This document shows positions 42,588 to 51,238 of a stretch of 64,000 nt of DNA, one piece after another (within the stretch, counting starts at the first letter, position 1; each line of letters opens with the position of its first letter). The stretch spans positions 7,378,001 through 7,442,000 of the forward strand of contig NZ_CP109596.1 of the NCBI RefSeq assembly GCF_036327755.1, read 5' to 3'. The notes beneath the pieces were generated by a model. It saw only the letters and a program-made list of their open reading frames with translations, searched no databases and was not told the origin of the DNA. Made by a program: the position numbers and the translations under genes. The DNA comes from Nocardia sp. NBC_01503. Lineage in GTDB: Bacteria; Actinomycetota; Actinomycetes; Mycobacteriales; Mycobacteriaceae.

Positions 42588-43532
42588 TCAGCTCCCCTCG
42601 GGCAGGTGGGCGCGGAGGGCGGCCGCGAACCAGCTGAAGACGGGGGTCACGTTGGGAAAGGGCGGCCAGCCGTTGATGACGGACAGCAGCCGCCAATACT
42701 GTTCCACGCGCGGATCATTGGCGATGCCGAGGCGGTTGAGGATCCACTCCCGCAGGACCGCATCGTCCGGTTTGGCGAAGGTTTCCGCGTAGCGGGCGCT
42801 CAGGGAGTCGAGAATCGTTGCGGCTTCCTCGGACTCGGGCGCGATACCGTTTTCGAGAGCGGCTCCGACCTCGGTGGTGACGGCCTCGGTGAGAGCGTGA
42901 TGCAGACCGGTGGTCTCCCCGTCGGCCCGCTCCCGCGCCTGATAGTCGACCATGCGCCGTACCGCGGCTCGAAAGTCGTTGTTCTGCACCAGATCCGCCA
43001 GATCGATCCACGCCTCCACCTGCTCGGGGCTCGGATCCTCGGGCAGTTGGGGCATGGCAGCCCGGACCAGATCGGCCATTTCGGGATTACCGTCGGCCGA
43101 GCCGAAGGTGTCGTCGATGAAATCGTGAATGAGGCGGTGGCGTTCGGCCTCGGACAGTTGGACGAGCTTGTGCATGAGGGTCATCTCCTTCGGATCGGAT
43201 TCACGTTTGGCCACCGCGCGCAGGACGGCGCGGCGCAGGGATAGCAGGGTGATCTGCAGGTCGACCGCCTCGGCATGGGTCGCGGCGACCTGAGCGACGG
43301 TGGATTCACCGGCAAGCACGCGGCGAATGGTGGCCAGGTCGACCCCCAGATCGCGCAGGGTGCGGACCAATTCGAGGCGGGCGATCGCTTCGGCGTTGTA
43401 GAGGCGATAGCCCGCGGGGCTGTATTCGGTGGGCGGGACGATTCCGCGATCGGCGTAGAACCGGATGGTCTTCACCGTGAGCCCGGTCCGTTCGGCCAGG
43501 GCCCCGATGGGGTACAGCGCTTCGTCGTCCAT
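42588..43532 (-). CDS. MerR family transcriptional regulator
   Basis: 314 residues from the ATG at 43532, 7 nt after a -10-like CAAGCT; a GTG two codons upstream is less likely. The winged helix is YPIGALAERTGLTVKTIRFYADRGIVPPTEYSPAGYRLYNAEAIARLELVRTLRDLGVDLATIRRVLAG. A long ~200-residue C-terminal ligand domain follows (EAERHRLIHDFIDDTFG onward), larger than metal sensors and similar in size to drug-sensing MerR members. It is divergent from an SDR gene and has a MerR-type operator in its own promoter. Likely an autoregulated activator responding to a small organic ligand. Confidence 0.87.
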   Translation of the reverse strand: MDDEALYPIGALAERTGLTVKTIRFYADRGIVPPTEYSPAGYRLYNAEAIARLELVRTLRDLGVDLATIRRVLAGESTVAQVAATHAEAVDLQITLLSLRRAVLRAVAKRESDPKEMTLMHKLVQLSEAERHRLIHDFIDDTFGSADGNPEMADLVRAAMPQLPEDPSPEQVEAWIDLADLVQNNDFRAAVRRMVDYQARERADGETTGLHHALTEAVTTEVGAALENGIAPESEEAATILDSLSARYAETFAKPDDAVLREWILNRLGIANDPRVEQYWRLLSVINGWPPFPNVTPVFSWFAAALRAHLPEGS

Positions 43533-43542
43533 GATCACCAGC

Positions 43543-43571
43543 TTGGCGTCTCCCCCTGGTGGAGACTCAAG
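43543..43571 (-). promoter_or_regulatory. MerR autoregulatory operator/promoter
   Basis: On the minus strand a -35 box TTGAGT (43570-43565) and a -10 box CAAGCT (43545-43540) are 19 bp apart. The palindrome GTCTCC (43548-43553) / GGAGAC (43561-43566) fills the spacer, with outer CTTG/CAAG arms at 43542-43545 and 43568-43571. The -10 ends 7 nt before the ATG at 43532. This is a textbook MerR site and lies between the regulator and the SDR gene. Confidence 0.75.
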
Positions 43572-43598
43572 TGGATATTTCCGTTCGGGTTGACCCTC

Positions 43599-43604
43599 TA
43601 GGGT
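43599..43604 (+). promoter_or_regulatory. Putative -10 box of the SDR gene
   Basis: TAGGGT fits TANNNT and ends 7 nt before the GTG at 43612, supporting that start over the GTG at 43603. It overlaps the short palindrome ACCCT-ct-AGGGT (43593-43604). Confidence 0.4.
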
Positions 43605-43611
43605 GTCGGCC

Positions 43612-44391
43612 GTGACTACACAGGACTACCTCTCCGGATTGTTCTCGCTTCAGGGACGGGTCGCGCTCGTCACCGGCGGCAGCTCCGGCATCGGGCGGGC
43701 GATCGCGGGCGCGCTGGCACAGGCCGGAGCACGGGTCGTGATCGCGGCGCGCGGAAAGGACAGGCTGGCCGAGACCGTCGCGGAGTTCACCGCCGACGGC
43801 TGCGAAATAGGTTGGGTGAGTGCGGATCTCGGTTCGCGCGCGGGTGTGCGGACGGCAGCGGACGAGGCGGTGCGGGTCTTCGGCGAGCCGGATATTCTGG
43901 TCAATTGCGCGGGGATCAATCTGCGGCCACCCTTCGGTGAGCTCGATGAGCGGGTCTGGGATCAGACCATGGCGGTGAATCTGGACGCGCCATTCCTGCT
44001 CGGGCAGCGATTCGGCCCCGCGATGGCCGAGCGCGGATTCGGGCGGATCATGCACATCACCTCGCAGCAGGCGCATCGGGCCTTCGTGAACAGTGGCGCC
44101 TACGGGGTGTCCAAGGGCGCGCTGGAGTCACTGGCCCGTTCGCAGGCCGAGACCTGGTCACCGCACGGGGTCACCTGCAATACCCTGGTGCCGGGTTTCG
44201 TATTGACGCCGCTCAACCAGCGGCTACAGGACGATCCGGAGCGGGTGCGAGCGCTGGCCGCGCGCACCATGATCGGCCGTAACGGGGTGGCCGACGATTT
44301 CGCCGGTGCGGCGGTCTTTCTCGCGAGTCGAGCCTCGGCGTACATCACCGGACAGGCCATTCACGTCGACGGCGGATTCTCGGTGCACTGA
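43612..44391 (+). CDS. Short-chain dehydrogenase/reductase
   Basis: 259 residues from the GTG at 43612. Cofactor motif VALVTGGSSGIGRAIA near residue 20, an Arg after beta-2 (IAARGK) suggesting NADP(H), VNCAGIN, catalytic Ser in MHITSQQAH, Tyr-Lys in AYGVSKGALESLA, and the C-terminal YITGQAIHVDGG. It resembles gluconate 5-dehydrogenase or 3-oxoacyl-ACP reductase-like enzymes, but the substrate is open. It is divergent from the MerR gene and probably its target. The last 31 bp overlap the convergent TetR gene. Confidence 0.84.
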   Translation: MTTQDYLSGLFSLQGRVALVTGGSSGIGRAIAGALAQAGARVVIAARGKDRLAETVAEFTADGCEIGWVSADLGSRAGVRTAADEAVRVFGEPDILVNCAGINLRPPFGELDERVWDQTMAVNLDAPFLLGQRFGPAMAERGFGRIMHITSQQAHRAFVNSGAYGVSKGALESLARSQAETWSPHGVTCNTLVPGFVLTPLNQRLQDDPERVRALAARTMIGRNGVADDFAGAAVFLASRASAYITGQAIHVDGGFSVH

Positions 44392-45023
44392 TCCTCCGCG
44401 CCGAGGGCGGTGCAGAGAAATGCGGTGAGCTGCACGCGGACTCGCTCCTGGGTGAGTCCGTCGGCGCCCGCGCGCAGGGCCGAGAAGAGCGCGGAGACCA
44501 GGACCGACAGCAGCACCTCGGCCGCGATATCGGCATCGAGGCGGGCGTCCAGGAAGCCGTGGGCCATCCCCTGACGCACCTGCTCCACCGCCTGCGCGCC
44601 ATAGCGCCTGGCATTGTGCAGACAGCGCTCGATCACCCGGTCGTCGATCGAAGACGCCTCCAGTAGTAGGAAATTCACCAGCCCGGGTTCGGTGGCGACC
44701 AGGTCGTAACAGCGGTCGATCACCCGGGCGTACCGGGCGCCGAACGCGGCCATGGTGGCGGGTGCGTCATCGGCCTCGGGTCCGAGCAGGCGCTCGCGAA
44801 TATGCTCGAAACAGTGGTCGATCACCGCATCGAGAATGTCGCGCTTGTTCTCGAAGTAGTTGTAGAAGGTGCCGTGCGAGACACCCGCGGCGAGGGCGAT
44901 ATCGTCGACGCCGATGGTGCGGAAGCCCCGTGCCATCACCAGATGATAAGCAGCCCTGACCAATTCGACGCGTCGCAGCTCCGCGCGCGCCGCCCGCCGG
45001 GCATCGCGGCCGGGATCGCTCAC
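44361..45023 (-). CDS. TetR family regulator (end of mce operon)
   Basis: 220 residues. The DNA-binding domain is LRRVELVRAAYHLVMARGFRTIGVDDIALAAGVSHGTFYNYFENKRDILDAVIDHCFEHI. The C-terminal domain is mostly helical, with SIDDRVIERCLHNARRYGAQAVEQVRQGMAHGFLDARLDADIAAEVLLSVLVSALFSALRAG typical of ligand-binding TetR members. Its GTG start overlaps the stop of the upstream TetR gene by 4 bp (GTGA), so both are translated from the same message that probably begins at yrbEA. It may repress the operon at the palindrome near 54032. Confidence 0.86.
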   Translation of the reverse strand: MSDPGRDARRAARAELRRVELVRAAYHLVMARGFRTIGVDDIALAAGVSHGTFYNYFENKRDILDAVIDHCFEHIRERLLGPEADDAPATMAAFGARYARVIDRCYDLVATEPGLVNFLLLEASSIDDRVIERCLHNARRYGAQAVEQVRQGMAHGFLDARLDADIAAEVLLSVLVSALFSALRAGADGLTQERVRVQLTAFLCTALGAEDQCTENPPST

Positions 45024-45622
45024 GAGGCCACCGTCCGCACCCGCAACGCCTTCTCCAATAACCGCAGCACCATCGCGGTACTGCGCTCGCGGGCATCCGG
45101 ATCGGGTGTGCCGTGCAACTCCCGCATGAGCGCCGGACCCACCAGCGTCAGCACGGCATGCCCGGTCACCTCCGGATCCAGATCCGCGCGTATCCAGCCC
45201 GCGTAGATTCCGCGCACGAGTTCACCGGCAACCAGTGACGCCACCACCGCCTCCAGCCCCAGCAGTCGCTGTGCCAGTTCGGCATCGATGGCTCCCGCCT
45301 CCACCAGCAGTAACCGCAATACCCGCGGCTCCCGCTCGAGCAGGCCGTACACCCGCTCCACGGCCGCGCGCACGGTATCCATGAGCTCGTCGAGACTGCC
45401 CGCGGTACCGAAGAGTTCGTTCAAGCGCACCGAGTCGATCACCTTGTCCACACCGAAATCGATGACGTGGTCCAGGATTTCGCGTTTACTGCCGAAGTAC
45501 CGGTAGATGGTGCCCTGTCCGACCCCGGCCCGCGTGGCGACCGCGGAGATGGCAGTGGCCTCGTAACCCGCGGCGGTGAACACCTCGTAGGCGGCTTCGA
45601 TAATCTGCCGGCGCCGCCGCAG
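45020..45622 (-). CDS. TetR family regulator with non-standard start
   Basis: The first ATG/GTG/TTG-type start is the GTG at 45583 (187 residues, MFTAAGYEATAISAVATRAGVGQGTIYRYFGSKREILDHV). However, helix 1 of the TetR fold (RRRRQIIEAAYEVF) is encoded in frame just upstream, where no ATG, GTG or TTG occurs; a CTG at 45622 would give the full domain and 200 residues. I use that CTG as the probable start. The C-terminal domain resembles that of its partner at 44361, to which it is joined by a GTGA overlap. It is 38 bp downstream of the Mce-associated gene. Confidence 0.78.
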   Translation of the reverse strand: MRRRRQIIEAAYEVFTAAGYEATAISAVATRAGVGQGTIYRYFGSKREILDHVIDFGVDKVIDSVRLNELFGTAGSLDELMDTVRAAVERVYGLLEREPRVLRLLLVEAGAIDAELAQRLLGLEAVVASLVAGELVRGIYAGWIRADLDPEVTGHAVLTLVGPALMRELHGTPDPDARERSTAMVLRLLEKALRVRTVAS

Positions 45623-45660
45623 TGGAAGCTCGGACCGCGGCGGCCGAGGTGTGCGCGGGG

Positions 45661-46326
45661 CTATTTCGCGGCCCCGTCCTTGGTGGCCCCATCCTTGGCG
45701 ACACCGTCGGTGCTCATCCCCTCCTTGGGTCCGTAATCGACCACCAGCCAGACACCCTCGCGCTTGGCGACCGTGACCACCAGCAGATTCGGCTTGGCGG
45801 CGGGCTCGGGCTGCTGCAGATTCCGGGTGCGCTGAATGGCGTACACCGTAACCGCGTACTGGTCATTGCCCTGGGCCTGCACCGAGGTGCCCACCACCTG
45901 TCCGGTCGCCACCACCTGCGCCCCGGTCATGATCTTGGTGAGGGCATCGTGCGTCTGGGTGAACTTGTCGCGCAACGCGGTCGAGGTACCGCGCTGCACG
46001 CCGTCGAAGAAGGCGGGCAGGTTCTTGTAGTCATAGGTCAGCGAGCGCATGGCGTAGTCGGTCGCCACCTCGGCGGCGCGATCGCGATCGGAGTTGCCGG
46101 TGCGCAGGGCGTTCAGATCACCGGAGGCGTTATGCCAGCAGACGCCGAGCACCAGGGCCACGGCCGCCAGCACCGCGGCGGCCGACAGCGCGATGACCTG
46201 GAGGCGGTCACGAATTCCCTTGAACCGCGACGGTTCAGCGGGCTCGTCCGACACAGGTGCGGTTTTGGGCTCCGACTTCTCCAGCACCACGGTGGATTCG
46301 GACCGCGCTTTCTCGTTCTCACTCAT
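45661..46326 (-). CDS. Mce-associated membrane protein
   Basis: 221 residues. A charged N-terminal stretch (~1-45) precedes one membrane helix (~43-63, VIALSAAAVLAAVALVLGVCW), and the outer domain has an NTF2-like pattern: VATDYAMRSLTYDYKNLPAFFDGVQRGTSTALRDKFTQTHDALTKIM. This matches Mam proteins that stabilise Mce complexes. The last residues hold a small repeat, DGVAK-DGATK-DGAAK. It follows mceF by 11 bp, the normal position for such genes. Confidence 0.85.
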   Translation of the reverse strand: MSENEKARSESTVVLEKSEPKTAPVSDEPAEPSRFKGIRDRLQVIALSAAAVLAAVALVLGVCWHNASGDLNALRTGNSDRDRAAEVATDYAMRSLTYDYKNLPAFFDGVQRGTSTALRDKFTQTHDALTKIMTGAQVVATGQVVGTSVQAQGNDQYAVTVYAIQRTRNLQQPEPAAKPNLLVVTVAKREGVWLVVDYGPKEGMSTDGVAKDGATKDGAAK

Positions 46327-46337
46327 GATTGGCCTTC

Positions 46338-47288
46338 CTATCGCGGAAACTCGACGCCGACATGGGCTTTGCCATCGCCGGGAAATACCGTGGCCAGCAG
46401 ATCCACAATCGATCCGGCATCCACGCGCAGCGGTTTGATCGCACTGGTCGAGGGCTTCAGGGCGGTCGCGATGAAGCCCAGATCCGGTCCGATCAGGGAC
46501 AGGTACTGATCGATCCGCGTGACCAGCGGCCCGAGCGGATCGTCGAAGATGTTCTCACCGGCATACGAGTAGTTCTGGAACGCGGCGATAATGTGCAGCA
46601 GCTCCGGCAGCGCCGAATCCACATCACCGGCGGCGGCACTGAGCGAGGGGGCACGACCGTCGAACCCGTCGCCGAGGGTCTGCACATTCGAGTACAGCCG
46701 GGCGATCGCATCGCGCTTGTCCCGCAACAGATTCGCGGTGCCGACCAGGGCCCTGGTGAGGTTGGCGACATCGGCGTCGCGGCCCTCGAATCCGGCCGCC
46801 ACGGTGGTGGCCAGATGCTCCAGTTTGATCGGATCCAATTGCGCGGTAAGGGCATCCATCTTCGCCAGTGCGTCACCGACGGTGCTGGCGATCCGCACCT
46901 GCCGTGGCGGCACCACACTGCCGTCGTGCAGGAACGGCCCGGCGCTGCCGGTGGGCCGGAAGTCGATGAACTGCTCCCCCGCCGCGGAGAGGTTGGCGAT
47001 CCGCACCGCGCTGTCCACCGGAATCCGGTACTTGGCATCATATTCCAGCGTCACCGCCAGTCCGCGCGCTGTCGCGCCGATATCGCGCACCCGCCCGATC
47101 GGCAGACCGCGCAGCGTCACCTCGGAGGTCTTCATGAGCCCGCCGGAGGAGTCCAGCAACACCGTGACGGTGTTGTTCTCCCGGCGCGGATCCAGATTCA
47201 ACACACCCACGGCCATATAGCTGCCGCAGATCAGCGTCAGCACCATGAGCAGGACCAGCGAAACCGGTCCGGAGAGTGAGAGTTTCAC
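46338..47288 (-). CDS. mceF: Mce family protein MceF
   Basis: 316 residues. An N-terminal signal anchor (~7-30, GPVSLVLLMVLTLICGSYMAVGVL) precedes the MCE domain: NTVTVLLDSSGGLMKTSEVTLRGLPIGRVRDIGATARGLAVTLEYD. A long helical tail (to ~300) follows, as expected for Mce tunnel subunits that form a hexameric needle shuttling lipids across the periplasm. It is the sixth of the mce genes, read from A to F, and overlaps mceE by 4 bp. The lipid imported by this operon cannot be deduced from sequence. Confidence 0.9.
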   Translation of the reverse strand: MKLSLSGPVSLVLLMVLTLICGSYMAVGVLNLDPRRENNTVTVLLDSSGGLMKTSEVTLRGLPIGRVRDIGATARGLAVTLEYDAKYRIPVDSAVRIANLSAAGEQFIDFRPTGSAGPFLHDGSVVPPRQVRIASTVGDALAKMDALTAQLDPIKLEHLATTVAAGFEGRDADVANLTRALVGTANLLRDKRDAIARLYSNVQTLGDGFDGRAPSLSAAAGDVDSALPELLHIIAAFQNYSYAGENIFDDPLGPLVTRIDQYLSLIGPDLGFIATALKPSTSAIKPLRVDAGSIVDLLATVFPGDGKAHVGVEFPR

Positions 47289-48292
47289 GGCACCAGCCCC
47301 ATCGCTCGCATGATCGGCACCAGCTGATCGGCCCGCACATCCGCCGAGACCCGATCCACCCGCACATCCGGGGACTCCAGGAAGGGAATCAGCTTGTCCC
47401 GCAGCAGATTATGGAAGGTCTCCAGGTTCGCGCCCAGGGTGATGTCGGAGTAGCCGACCGTCACCGCGGTCGGTGCGAGAATCGAGACGATCGATTGGAG
47501 ATCACCGACATGCGGCAGCGCGAGATCGCCCACGTTCCGGGCCAGCGTGCCACCGCTGATTATCAGCTTGACCACATTGAACAGCACCGCCGACAACCCG
47601 GCCGCCCGATCCGGGCCGTAGGTCAGAATGCGGTCCACCGCATCGCGCCCGGACTCCAGCTTCCCGGTGATCTGTTGCGCCGAGATCAGAATGCGGTCGA
47701 TATCGGCGCTGTGCGAGGCCATATCGCGCAGCGCCGCCCGCCCGGCGTTATTGATCCGGTCCAGCTCGGCCGGATCACTCGGGAAGGCGGCGTTGACATC
47801 GGTGACCAGTCGTTGCAGATCCGCCCACCGGCCGCCGGTGATGATATTGGAGAGCGCGCGCAGAATATCCTCCACATTGGTGGCGGGCACGGTCTGCGAC
47901 ATCGGTATGACATCACCATCGCGCAGGAAGCTCGTCTCCGCGTTCTTCGGAGCCTCCAGCGCGATATGGATATCGCCGAGAATGGTGCTCTGCCGCAGCT
48001 CCGCCGTGGTGGTCCTGGGCAGTTTGGCATCGGCGTGCACCTTGACCGTCGCGACGGCGGTATTGCCGATCAGGTCGATGTGATCGAGCATGCCTATCTC
48101 CACACCGTCGGCGATCACCTTGGCGCGGTCGGGCAGGTTCAGCACCGAACCGAATTCGATACGCACGGTGTAGGTGTCACCGCTGGGATAGGTGCCGGGA
48201 ATGGGGATATCGGTGGCCCGCACGCCACAGCCGCTGAGTAACAGGGTGACCGCGGTCAACGCCGGAATCACCCGCAGGGCAATACGTCTCAT
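47285..48292 (-). CDS. mceE: Mce family lipoprotein MceE
   Basis: 335 residues with a lipoprotein signal ending in LLLSGC (~residues 17-22), the expected feature of the fifth Mce subunit. The MCE domain reads YTVRIEFGSVLNLPDRAKVIADGVEIGMLDHIDLIGNTAVATVKV. The helical region includes TNVEDILRALSNIITGG and ALRDMASHSADIDRILISAQQ. It overlaps both mceD and mceF by 4 bp. Confidence 0.91.
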   Translation of the reverse strand: MRRIALRVIPALTAVTLLLSGCGVRATDIPIPGTYPSGDTYTVRIEFGSVLNLPDRAKVIADGVEIGMLDHIDLIGNTAVATVKVHADAKLPRTTTAELRQSTILGDIHIALEAPKNAETSFLRDGDVIPMSQTVPATNVEDILRALSNIITGGRWADLQRLVTDVNAAFPSDPAELDRINNAGRAALRDMASHSADIDRILISAQQITGKLESGRDAVDRILTYGPDRAAGLSAVLFNVVKLIISGGTLARNVGDLALPHVGDLQSIVSILAPTAVTVGYSDITLGANLETFHNLLRDKLIPFLESPDVRVDRVSADVRADQLVPIMRAMGLVP

Positions 48293-49227
48293 CGGCCACC
48301 CGCCCGTGGTAGCTGCGCCGCGAGTGGCGGCAATTGGGCGAGCAGACTCTCGATATCGCCCTGATGCTGTTGCAGGAAGTCGTGCGTCTGCGGCAGATAC
48401 AGGTCCAGGAAGGCGTAGGCCTGCTGATCGTATTTGCCGACATTGCGCGCCAGCACCGGCAGGAACTCCACCGCGATATCCACCGCGCTCGCGAATTCGG
48501 TGGAGAAGTCACCGATGAGTTGCAGTCCGGCACGCAGATTGTCCAGCACCAGTTTCATATCCGGCCAATTGGTCACGAACATGGTGGTGAGTTGATCGAG
48601 ATTGTCGACCAGTCGCCGGAACACCACATCGCGCTGGGACGGGTCGCCGACCACGGTGGAGAGCCGCTGCAGCAGCTGATTCCACTGCGGCCCGGTGCCG
48701 CTGATGGCACCGTCGGCGGCGGTCAGCGTGTCGTTCAGCAGGGTGTCGTTCGGTGTACCACCGGTGAGATCTCCGGCGAGCCCGCCCATGGCATCGAGAG
48801 CCTCGCTGATACCGATCGGCGTCCTGGTGTGGTCCAGCGCAATGCATTTCGAGGTATCGAAACGCGGTCCGGCGGTATAGGGCTTGGTCAGCTCCACATG
48901 CCGATCGGTCACAATCGAACTCGACATGGTGACGGCCTCGATATCGGCGGGCAATTTCACCTTGTCGCCCACGCTCATGGTGACGCGCATACGGTCACCG
49001 AGCGATTCGATCTTCGATACGGTGCCGATCTCCACCCCGAGCATGGTCACGCTATTGCCCTGGTAAAGGCCGACGGTATCGGCGAATTCGGCGCAGACGC
49101 TCTGTTTGTCGTCGCGCACCGTGCCCGCCCAGGTGACCCCGGCCGCCACGACGACAGCCACCAGCACGGCGGCTCCCGCGACGAGCGCGGTTCTGCTTCT
49201 CCCGCTTCCCATCCACCCCATCAGCAC
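48289..49227 (-). CDS. mceD: Mce family protein MceD
   Basis: 312 residues. The membrane anchor is ~13-35 (TALVAGAAVLVAVVVAAGVTWAG), followed by the MCE domain VCAEFADTVGLYQGNSVTMLGVEIGTVSKIESLGDRMRVTMSVGDKVKLPADIEAVTMSSSIVTDRHVELTKPY. The C-terminus is QLPPLAAQLPRAGGR. The GTG at 49227 overlaps mceC by 7 bp, and an ATG two codons later would give a TGATG junction. Fourth subunit of the operon. Confidence 0.91.
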   Translation of the reverse strand: MLMGWMGSGRSRTALVAGAAVLVAVVVAAGVTWAGTVRDDKQSVCAEFADTVGLYQGNSVTMLGVEIGTVSKIESLGDRMRVTMSVGDKVKLPADIEAVTMSSSIVTDRHVELTKPYTAGPRFDTSKCIALDHTRTPIGISEALDAMGGLAGDLTGGTPNDTLLNDTLTAADGAISGTGPQWNQLLQRLSTVVGDPSQRDVVFRRLVDNLDQLTTMFVTNWPDMKLVLDNLRAGLQLIGDFSTEFASAVDIAVEFLPVLARNVGKYDQQAYAFLDLYLPQTHDFLQQHQGDIESLLAQLPPLAAQLPRAGGR

Positions 49228-50234
49228 GCCTTGCCTTCGTAGGGAATACAGATCCGCACGCCATCGGCGGGCGTATCCGCTTTCACCTGATTGCCGAGCA
49301 GGCCATTGAGTTTGGCGATCACATCGCGTAATCCGTTCACCACGATGTCGAGTCGATTCGGATCGGCGAATACCTTGGAGAACAACTGCTCGAGCTGGGT
49401 CACCGACGGTTCGATGGAATCGCCGTACGCCATGATCGGCCGGTGCAGAACGACGAGCACCCGCTTCACCAGATTGAAGACGCCGACGATATCGTCCTTG
49501 CGATTGCCCAGCCGATCGGCGACCGTGCCGAGCTGGCGGACGAAATCGGCCAGTAGCGCCTTGTCATCGGCGATGGCGGCAATGTATTCGTCCGACACCT
49601 GGAGTGCGGTATTGAGCTGCTGGGTGCGATCGGCCAGCAGTCCGGTCAGCTCATCGGCATTGGCGATGACCCCGCGCAGGGCGTCGGGCTGTCCGGCCAG
49701 CGCCTTGTTCAGCTCGCCGACGGTATCGCGCATGGTGCCCGCGTCGACCTTGCCGAAGATCGGCGTGCCCTTGTCGAGAATATCGCTGAGTTCGAAGGGC
49801 GTTCCGGTGCGCTCGGGCGGAATATGCCTGGACCCCAGCTCCTTGTCGCCGGTCGGGGTGAGCGCCAGGTAGTGCCCGCCGATCGGGGTGAGCATCTTGA
49901 CCTCGACCGCGGCCCGATCCCCCACCCGTACATCGGATTTCACCGTGAAGGCGACCTCGACATGATCGCCTACCAGGTCCACCGAGCGAATCTTGCCGAC
50001 ATTGATACCCGCCACCCGGACCTCGTCACCCGAGCGCGCCCCGCCGGAGATCTTGAAATCGGCGATATAGGTACGCTGCCCGAACGGGATCACATACAGC
50101 GCGCCCGCCACCAGCAGCGCCACCGCGCAGACCGCGACACCGGCCATGCCCCAGCGCAATTGGGTGGGCTGATCACCACGCCCGGTCAGGGTGTCGCGTA
50201 TCAGCTCTCCGAGGTATCGGATCGATCCCCTCAT
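49221..50234 (-). CDS. mceC: Mce family protein MceC
   Basis: 337 residues from the ATG at 50234, which forms an ATGA junction with mceB; a GTG two codons upstream is possible. The hydrophobic anchor (~28-50, WGMAGVAVCAVALLVAGALYVI) is followed by the MCE domain YIADFKISGGARSGDEVRVAGINVGKIRSVDLVGDHVEVAFTVKSDVRVG. The end carries two Cys (VRICIPYEGKAC), as in other MceC proteins. Confidence 0.91.
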   Translation of the reverse strand: MRGSIRYLGELIRDTLTGRGDQPTQLRWGMAGVAVCAVALLVAGALYVIPFGQRTYIADFKISGGARSGDEVRVAGINVGKIRSVDLVGDHVEVAFTVKSDVRVGDRAAVEVKMLTPIGGHYLALTPTGDKELGSRHIPPERTGTPFELSDILDKGTPIFGKVDAGTMRDTVGELNKALAGQPDALRGVIANADELTGLLADRTQQLNTALQVSDEYIAAIADDKALLADFVRQLGTVADRLGNRKDDIVGVFNLVKRVLVVLHRPIMAYGDSIEPSVTQLEQLFSKVFADPNRLDIVVNGLRDVIAKLNGLLGNQVKADTPADGVRICIPYEGKAC

Positions 50235-51238
50235 TTGCACACCACCAGGTTCTGCGTGGACAGGATGACATCGGCGAGGGCGGGCATGGCGGCCGCACCG
50301 TTGGAGCAGGTGATCCGCGGCTTCACCCCGTCGCCGGGCACGGTCTCGTTCAGACCGGTCACCAACTGCGGGGTGATGGCCAGGATCTGGGTGAGCTGAT
50401 CGGTCTGCGGCACCAACCGGCGCAGCAGTCCGTCGACCGGTCCGTAGGCCACGTCGTAGGCGTCGCGCGTCTCCTCGAGCAGTGGAACCAGTGGTCCCAG
50501 CGTCGCTTTCGCCGAATCGATGGCGGAGAGAATGGTCTGTGTCTTACTGCTGAACTGGCCCAGCACTCCGGCCAGCTGTGCCACCAGATCACCGACCGCC
50601 TGGGATTTCCCGCCGATCTCGTCCGAGACCAGGCCCAGATTGCGGATGAGCAGCACGATCACCGCCTCGCTGTTGCGGGCGTGCTTGGTGAGGGTGTCCA
50701 GATCCGAGAGCACCGGGCCGATACCCGAGCCGTCGCCCTGGATGACGCGCAGCAGATTGTCACCGAACTGGTTGAGCTGTCCGGGATCGAGGGTGTCGAA
50801 GAGCGGTTTGAAACCGTTGAACAGTTTGGAGACATCGAAACTGGCAATGGTGCGCTGCACCGGAATGGTCGCTCCCGCTTTCAGTTTCGTACCGCCGGTG
50901 CCGTCGGTCAGCAGCTCCACATAGCGCTGGCCGATGAGGTTCTGATAGCGCACCGCGGCCTTGGTGTTGTCATAGATCGGCCGGTCGGTGTCGACGGTGA
51001 AGTGCACCCGGGCCTGCGCGCCGTCCAGGGCGACCGTCTCCACCTTGCCGACCGCGACACCGGACATGCGCACCGAATCACCGGCGAAAAGCCCGGACAC
51101 ATCGGTGAATACGGCGTCGTAGCCGACCTTGTCACCCGGAATGGGGGTGCGCAGCGCGGTCACGATGAAGACCGAGCAGGCCGAGACGATGAGCAGGAAC
51201 ACCACGAGTTTGATCGAGGACTTGGCGACATCGTTCAC
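50231..51238 (-). CDS. mceB: Mce family protein MceB
   Basis: 335 residues. An N-terminal anchor (~9-28, IKLVVFLLIVSACSVFIVTAL) is followed by the MCE domain KVGYDAVFTDVSGLFAGDSVRMSGVAVGKVETVALDGAQARVHFTVDTDRPIYDNTKAAVRYQNLIGQRYVEL. It overlaps mceA and mceC by 4 bp each. The C-terminus ends in CSNGAAAMPALADVILSTQNLVVCK with paired Cys. Second Mce subunit. Confidence 0.91.
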   Translation of the reverse strand: MNDVAKSSIKLVVFLLIVSACSVFIVTALRTPIPGDKVGYDAVFTDVSGLFAGDSVRMSGVAVGKVETVALDGAQARVHFTVDTDRPIYDNTKAAVRYQNLIGQRYVELLTDGTGGTKLKAGATIPVQRTIASFDVSKLFNGFKPLFDTLDPGQLNQFGDNLLRVIQGDGSGIGPVLSDLDTLTKHARNSEAVIVLLIRNLGLVSDEIGGKSQAVGDLVAQLAGVLGQFSSKTQTILSAIDSAKATLGPLVPLLEETRDAYDVAYGPVDGLLRRLVPQTDQLTQILAITPQLVTGLNETVPGDGVKPRITCSNGAAAMPALADVILSTQNLVVCK

